64,000 bases of DNA from Sphingobacteriales bacterium (GTDB taxonomy: Bacteria > Bacteroidota > Bacteroidia > Chitinophagales > JADIYW01), in contig CP064984.1 in assembly GCA_016699615.1 (NCBI GenBank), positions 2,762,001 to 2,826,000 on the forward strand. The letters run 5' to 3'. The notes under the pieces are model-generated. The model was not told where the DNA came from. It saw only the letters and a program-made list of their open reading frames with translations, and searched no databases. Below, in pieces: positions 60,489 through 64,000 of this stretch. The translations under genes were made by a program, and so were the position numbers. Position 1 is the first letter of the stretch, and each line of letters starts with the position of its first letter.

Positions 60489-61382
60489 TTAAAGATTTTC
60501 TTTATCAATATGATTCATCTGTATTTGGTAGATATTTTGAAGAAAATATCTACTTTTTCCTTTTTCTATATCATATTCTGGTTTGTACAATTTTACTTCA
60601 AAAAAATCAATAGGAAAAATATATTTTTCCCAATTATCTATTTTTGCAATACCAGTCAATTCCTGAAATTCATTAGATATAGATAAGTTTTCAAAATCTT
60701 CTAATGGAATATCAATTGTTTTTACAAATACAATAACATACCCAATTTTTCTAACCATATCTACAAAATCATTCAAATCTGCAACTTCGTAATAATATGC
60801 TTTATTTATTTTCTGAATTTCGCTATCTATTTTGCGTTGCACCAGCCAATTTTTAGATATACGTCTAAATAAATCTTTGATATATACTTCGCCACCAGGT
60901 TTTAGAACTTTCCAAATTGCTTTCAGTAATTTTTCTTTATCTGGAGAATGTCCAAAAGATTCTAAGAAATATGCTTTATCAAAATTTTCCTTCGGGAAAA
61001 TTTTATCCACTTCATGGTAATCTTGTAAATGCACATTTATCTTATCTGATAATTGCTCATTCTGAATATGCTGCAATGATGTATTGACTTGCGTAGCAGA
61101 AATAGAAACAGCATCAATATGGCAACCTACATTTTTTGCAAAATAACGAGCAGGACCACAAACACCACAGCCAGCATCTAAAATTTTGTGTTCAGGTTTC
61201 AGCACAATTTGATCTATTTGATAGTTTAAAATATTATCTAAATTATTAGTTCTAAATGCTTGAATAACTTCACCATAGACTTGGATAAAGGATTCATGAT
61301 TTTTATCATAAAAATTACCTACATCTTTGGCATGTAGAGATGAATTTTTTTGCTTATTTTTACTTTTATTAAAAAACCACAT
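60489..61382 (-). CDS. SAM-dependent methyltransferase (cyclopropane-synthase/UbiE-like class)
   Basis: This 297-residue protein has SAM motif I in HKILDAGCGVCGPARYFAKN (about 68-87), the post-I acid in HIDAVSISATQVNTS, motif II in NFDKAYFLESFGHSPDKEKL and motif III in LKPGGEVYIKDLF. It has no signal or membrane helix. The EsfGH form of motif II and the following helix are seen in methyltransferases that act on isoprenoid or lipid substrates. The UbiA-type gene starts 16 bases downstream, so the two form a two-gene unit that could prenylate and methylate one compound. It is divergent from the PhyH remnant at 61397. Confidence 0.85.
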   Translation of the reverse strand: MWFFNKSKNKQKNSSLHAKDVGNFYDKNHESFIQVYGEVIQAFRTNNLDNILNYQIDQIVLKPEHKILDAGCGVCGPARYFAKNVGCHIDAVSISATQVNTSLQHIQNEQLSDKINVHLQDYHEVDKIFPKENFDKAYFLESFGHSPDKEKLLKAIWKVLKPGGEVYIKDLFRRISKNWLVQRKIDSEIQKINKAYYYEVADLNDFVDMVRKIGYVIVFVKTIDIPLEDFENLSISNEFQELTGIAKIDNWEKYIFPIDFFEVKLYKPEYDIEKGKSRYFLQNIYQIQMNHIDKENL

Positions 61383-61396
61383 AATTATTATGTATT

Positions 61397-61600
61397 ATGG
61401 CAATTTCTCCAATTTTTAGAGACATAGAATTACAAAATGAATTTGATAGAAATGGCTTTGTCAAAGTTGCTGTTTTTAGTGAGAGCCAAGTTAATGAATT
61501 TAAGAATTTCTACCAAAATAATATAATAAAAGATTCAAAAAATTATGTATTTTGATATAAATACTTCTAAAAGTGACAATACATAAATTGGTTTGTACTT
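61397..61600 (+). pseudogene. Remnant of a PhyH-type dioxygenase (N-terminal part)
   Basis: From ATG 61397 the frame reads AISPIFRDIELQNEFDRNGF, VKVAVFSESQVNEFKNFYQN and stops at 61555; one base later in phase it continues YVFDINTSKSDNT. The sequence matches the start of the PhyH domain in the gene at 62749-63974 (FENDGFVRLPQLLTQQEIEE). Everything after about residue 65 is lost, including the iron-binding residues. The downstream stretch to 61827 is very A+T-rich and shows no gene I can support. Confidence 0.6.
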
Positions 61601-61827
61601 TTTACTCAAGAAGATGCAGTATTTTATGCGAATTATCATAGATCAAGCAGTAATAATACTTTAATAAAATAATATTAGTAAAAAACTTTATAAAATATAA
61701 ATCAATCATTAGATGATTTTGAATTAATAGTGTAATTGAATTTATTCTACAAAAGTAGAAGAGTAAATGAGAGTTTATTATATTCTTAAAATTATTTGAA
61801 GTATTAAAAATACTAAGAAATAGAATT

Positions 61828-62745
61828 TTAGATAGAATTAAGGATTTTATCACAATATAATTGTGCGTTGTAATATAATTTCTGTAATGTAGAATTTTTA
61901 CCATTCTTACTATTATACTTAAGTGCAATTTGAAGGTATTTACTCGTAATTGGTCTATGTATATAATGGAATCTTCTGCTTTCCGTTAGATGTTTTGGTA
62001 GATTGCCTTTTTGAAAATCATCAAAATACTGAATTAAATCATGTGGTTCTATATTATATTGTATACAAGTATTTTTATCAGCTATATCGTAAAATACAAA
62101 CTGTGCTCCTTTATTTGCAATTCTTGTAGTAATTGCAATGCGATCTTCAGAAGATACATTTGGATATGAACCATGAAAAATATTATCACAAAATATCATA
62201 CCTTGCCCTGCTTTTAATTCTATGTCAATTATATATTTATTAGATATTTTATTCCTATGTATTTTATGATTATTATAAGAAGCAGAAACGTAATTATCAA
62301 ATAGTTTGTGGCTGTTTTTTACAATATACATGCAACCATTATTAATTGTGGTATCTTGAAGTGCTATCCAAATTGCATACATCTTATCTTTTTCTTTTTC
62401 TACTAAAGTAAAATCTTGATGTAAAGAAAATTCATTTTCTATTAATTTGGGCTTGCTCAGAAAAGCACCACCATACAAATCAAAATCTATTGCTATTGTT
62501 TGGAAATATGGCTGTATTAACTCTCTTATTTTATTACTAATTTGTATACTAGTATTAAAGTCACATTCTCTACTACTAACATATAAATGATTATTGATAT
62601 TATTATCTTTAGTTCTAGTTTCTTTATAAAGTTCTAAAAGATATTTTATATCATTACTTGATAATACATCTACTATTGAATAGCCATTGTCTATTAAATC
62701 GTTATTTATTTTTTTTTCAAGAAAAATATTCTTATTGATTCTCAT
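61828..62745 (-). CDS. PhyH-family (phytanoyl-CoA dioxygenase-like) 2-oxoglutarate/Fe(II) oxygenase
   Basis: This 305-residue protein contains FLEKKINNDLIDNGYSIVDVL, the iron ligands His and Asp in EFSLHQDFTLVEKEK, IWIALQDTTINNGCMYIVKN, the distal His in CDNIFHGSYPNVSSEDRI and the 2-oxoglutarate arginine in DRIAITTRIANKG. These are the typical positions of the double-stranded beta-helix PhyH fold. Relatives hydroxylate diverse small molecules, including peptides and lipids. Its ATG lies three bases after the stop of the preceding tandem PhyH gene, so they are co-transcribed. A substrate cannot be assigned. Confidence 0.85.
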   Translation of the reverse strand: MRINKNIFLEKKINNDLIDNGYSIVDVLSSNDIKYLLELYKETRTKDNNINNHLYVSSRECDFNTSIQISNKIRELIQPYFQTIAIDFDLYGGAFLSKPKLIENEFSLHQDFTLVEKEKDKMYAIWIALQDTTINNGCMYIVKNSHKLFDNYVSASYNNHKIHRNKISNKYIIDIELKAGQGMIFCDNIFHGSYPNVSSEDRIAITTRIANKGAQFVFYDIADKNTCIQYNIEPHDLIQYFDDFQKGNLPKHLTESRRFHYIHRPITSKYLQIALKYNSKNGKNSTLQKLYYNAQLYCDKILNSI

Positions 62746-62748
62746 ATA

Positions 62749-64000
62749 TTAACTTAGTTTGTTTAAGAGCATCTTTAATCCAAATTTTAATTTGGTATAA
62801 AATGAAATATCTCCAAATAAATTTGCAACTGGAATATTATTTGCTTGATTATTATGTAACAACATTTGATTTATTAATTCATCTTTAGTAAATAATGTTG
62901 GATTATAGTCTAATTCTTTTACAACTTTGGTGTATTGTGGTAGTTTTTATTATGATAAGTATTGCGAAGTGTATCATTACTATATGTATAAAAGAATTCT
63001 TCATCTACAGTTAGTTTATACAATTTTTTATTATTTTCTGGATTTAGAAAATAGTGATGCAGAACTGCTGGTTCTGGTGTAATGCCTATGCCAATTGCAA
63101 TTCTTTGTTTTTCTGTAGTATTCGGAAATGCTGCATGTACTGTCTTATTATTGAAAATTAATGCATCACCTGCTTTTACTTCAGGAAATGTAAGATAGGA
63201 TAATAGTAATGACTCATGTCCCATTGTAGCTGTATATATTTCTGGTGATGGAGAGCCAACAATATTATTTAAAAATTTATGACTTCCTTTTATAAAACCC
63301 AAGGAACCTGTTTGCACATCAATATCTTCGAGTGAAACCCAAATTGTAGCAGAAAACATATCTTCTTGTTCATTATCAATAAATAGCCAATCTTGATGAG
63401 GATATGTATAAGAGTATTTGTTAGGTACTTTTACAAGAAATGAACCTAAATGTGATTTAATATCATGAAGATATTTGTTTAGTTTAGGTTTTAAGTACTC
63501 TTGAATCATTTTCATGGTATCAATCTTTTTTGTCGTATCTTTTTCATCTAAACTTACATACATTCCATACACAGAGTTTTCTACATTTCCATTTGTATAT
63601 TTAAAGTAGAATTGTTTTATTTCTTCTATTTCTTGTTGTGTTAGTAGCTGCGGTAATCTTACAAAACCATCATTTTCAAATGATGCTTGCAAATTCTCTT
63701 CATTAAATATTTTATACATTTTTAAAAAATTATTTATTTTTTCTAATATATTATTTGATTTGTTTTTATTTAGTTTCTTTAAAATACTTTTTGCATCTGG
63801 AATTTTTTCATAAGGTGTTTTGCCAATAAACTTTAATTTATTTTTTGGGTCAGACCATAAATTGTCAGTAAGTAAATATTCAGAAGTAATTTCATAGACT
63901 TCTAAGTTATTTTTATCTTCTTCTGGACGATAATAATAAGTAACTGGAGTTGCATCTTTTGGTATAAGTACCATTTGTATAGCAATGCGAACATTATTAG
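62749..64000 (-). CDS. Tandem PhyH-domain oxygenase, partial at the right edge, frame broken near the end
   Basis: The frame is open to the window edge. Its first residues, NNVRIAIQMVLIPKDATPVTYYY and VYEITSEYLLTDNLW (about to 63830), look like the C-terminal end of one PhyH domain, including the RIAI segment that binds 2-oxoglutarate. A second, complete PhyH domain follows. It has FENDGFVRLPQLLTQQEIEE, the iron-binding His and Asp in YTYPHQDWLFIDNEQEDM, SLGFIKGSHKFLNN, the distal His in FNNKTVHAAFPNTTEKQRIA and the following arginine. The ATG at 63974 is therefore probably internal. Near 62944-62948 a run of five A needs a sixth to continue as KLPQYTKVVKELDYN ... MLLNKLS with a stop at 62749. 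Two PhyH units in one chain is uncommon. Confidence 0.75.

Noticed and set aside
61602..61928. Minus-strand frame of 108 codons downstream of the PhyH gene
   Set aside because: It overlaps the PhyH C-terminus in another frame, consists almost only of Ile, Leu, Asn, Tyr and Lys and looks like random A+T-rich sequence.

Overview
The window is chromosomal DNA of a strongly A+T-rich member of the Bacteroidota. The evidence is the sdhC-sdhA-sdhB set with a single b558-type cytochrome subunit, a 289-residue RpoD-type sigma factor, a long (476-residue) GAPDH, a GDP-fucose pair (gmd, fcl), a UbiD/UbiA pair, and several promoters of the Bacteroidota form TTG - about 20 bases - TAnnTTTG. I cannot name the genus; Chitinophagia- or Saprospiria-like is a guess.

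Layout. 1-9,000: thiD start (partial), a GT-C-like membrane protein, acyl-CoA-binding protein, the sdh operon interrupted by a nucleotidyltransferase plus a small partner, an MsrB-MsrA lipoprotein and a quinone oxidoreductase. 8,397-13,901 (minus strand): a tight accessory operon of muramidase, one-TM protein, patatin phospholipase, N-acetylmuramoyl-alanine amidase and membrane proteins, with three of its genes broken. 13,982-16,476: metY-metX behind a leader that encodes a 22-residue peptide with four consecutive cysteines, followed by a terminator, which looks like a cysteine-sensing attenuator. 16,506-24,519: a small accessory pair, sucC, an ABC-F ATPase, fcl, gmd, purN, folE, and a DUF2721-type protein.

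24,528-32,148: a guanine/nucleoside deaminase gene (guaD) split by about 7.3 kb of foreign DNA. The insert is an array of seven small toxin-tail/immunity-like gene pairs resembling orphan Rhs modules. It is interspersed with four nearly identical copies of a 171-residue IS200/REP-type transposase gene whose hairpin ends read in frame into the toxin tails, plus many small hairpin repeats. This is the most unusual region.

32,261-45,126: tRNA-Val, an orphan histidine kinase, a repeat-rich gap, a DUF559-like nuclease, UbiD decarboxylase, a one-chain restriction-modification-specificity protein, acyl-CoA dehydrogenase, a fifth and divergent transposase element, an HNH nuclease bounded by 11-bp inverted repeats, and tRNA-Ala. 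45,157-52,002: trpG, ribBA, a glycosyltransferase and LptF/G (minus strand), then rpoD and gap. 52,068-64,000: a secreted caspase-like protein with repeats, two methyltransferases, an acyltransferase, tsaC, a lipoprotein, folD, udk, UbiA, and a cluster of PhyH-type dioxygenases running off the right edge.

A general caution: at least a dozen genes, including essential folD, have their frame broken by what looks like a single missing base, often in a homopolymer. Some of these may be assembly errors, so each broken gene is described as the joined product it would encode.
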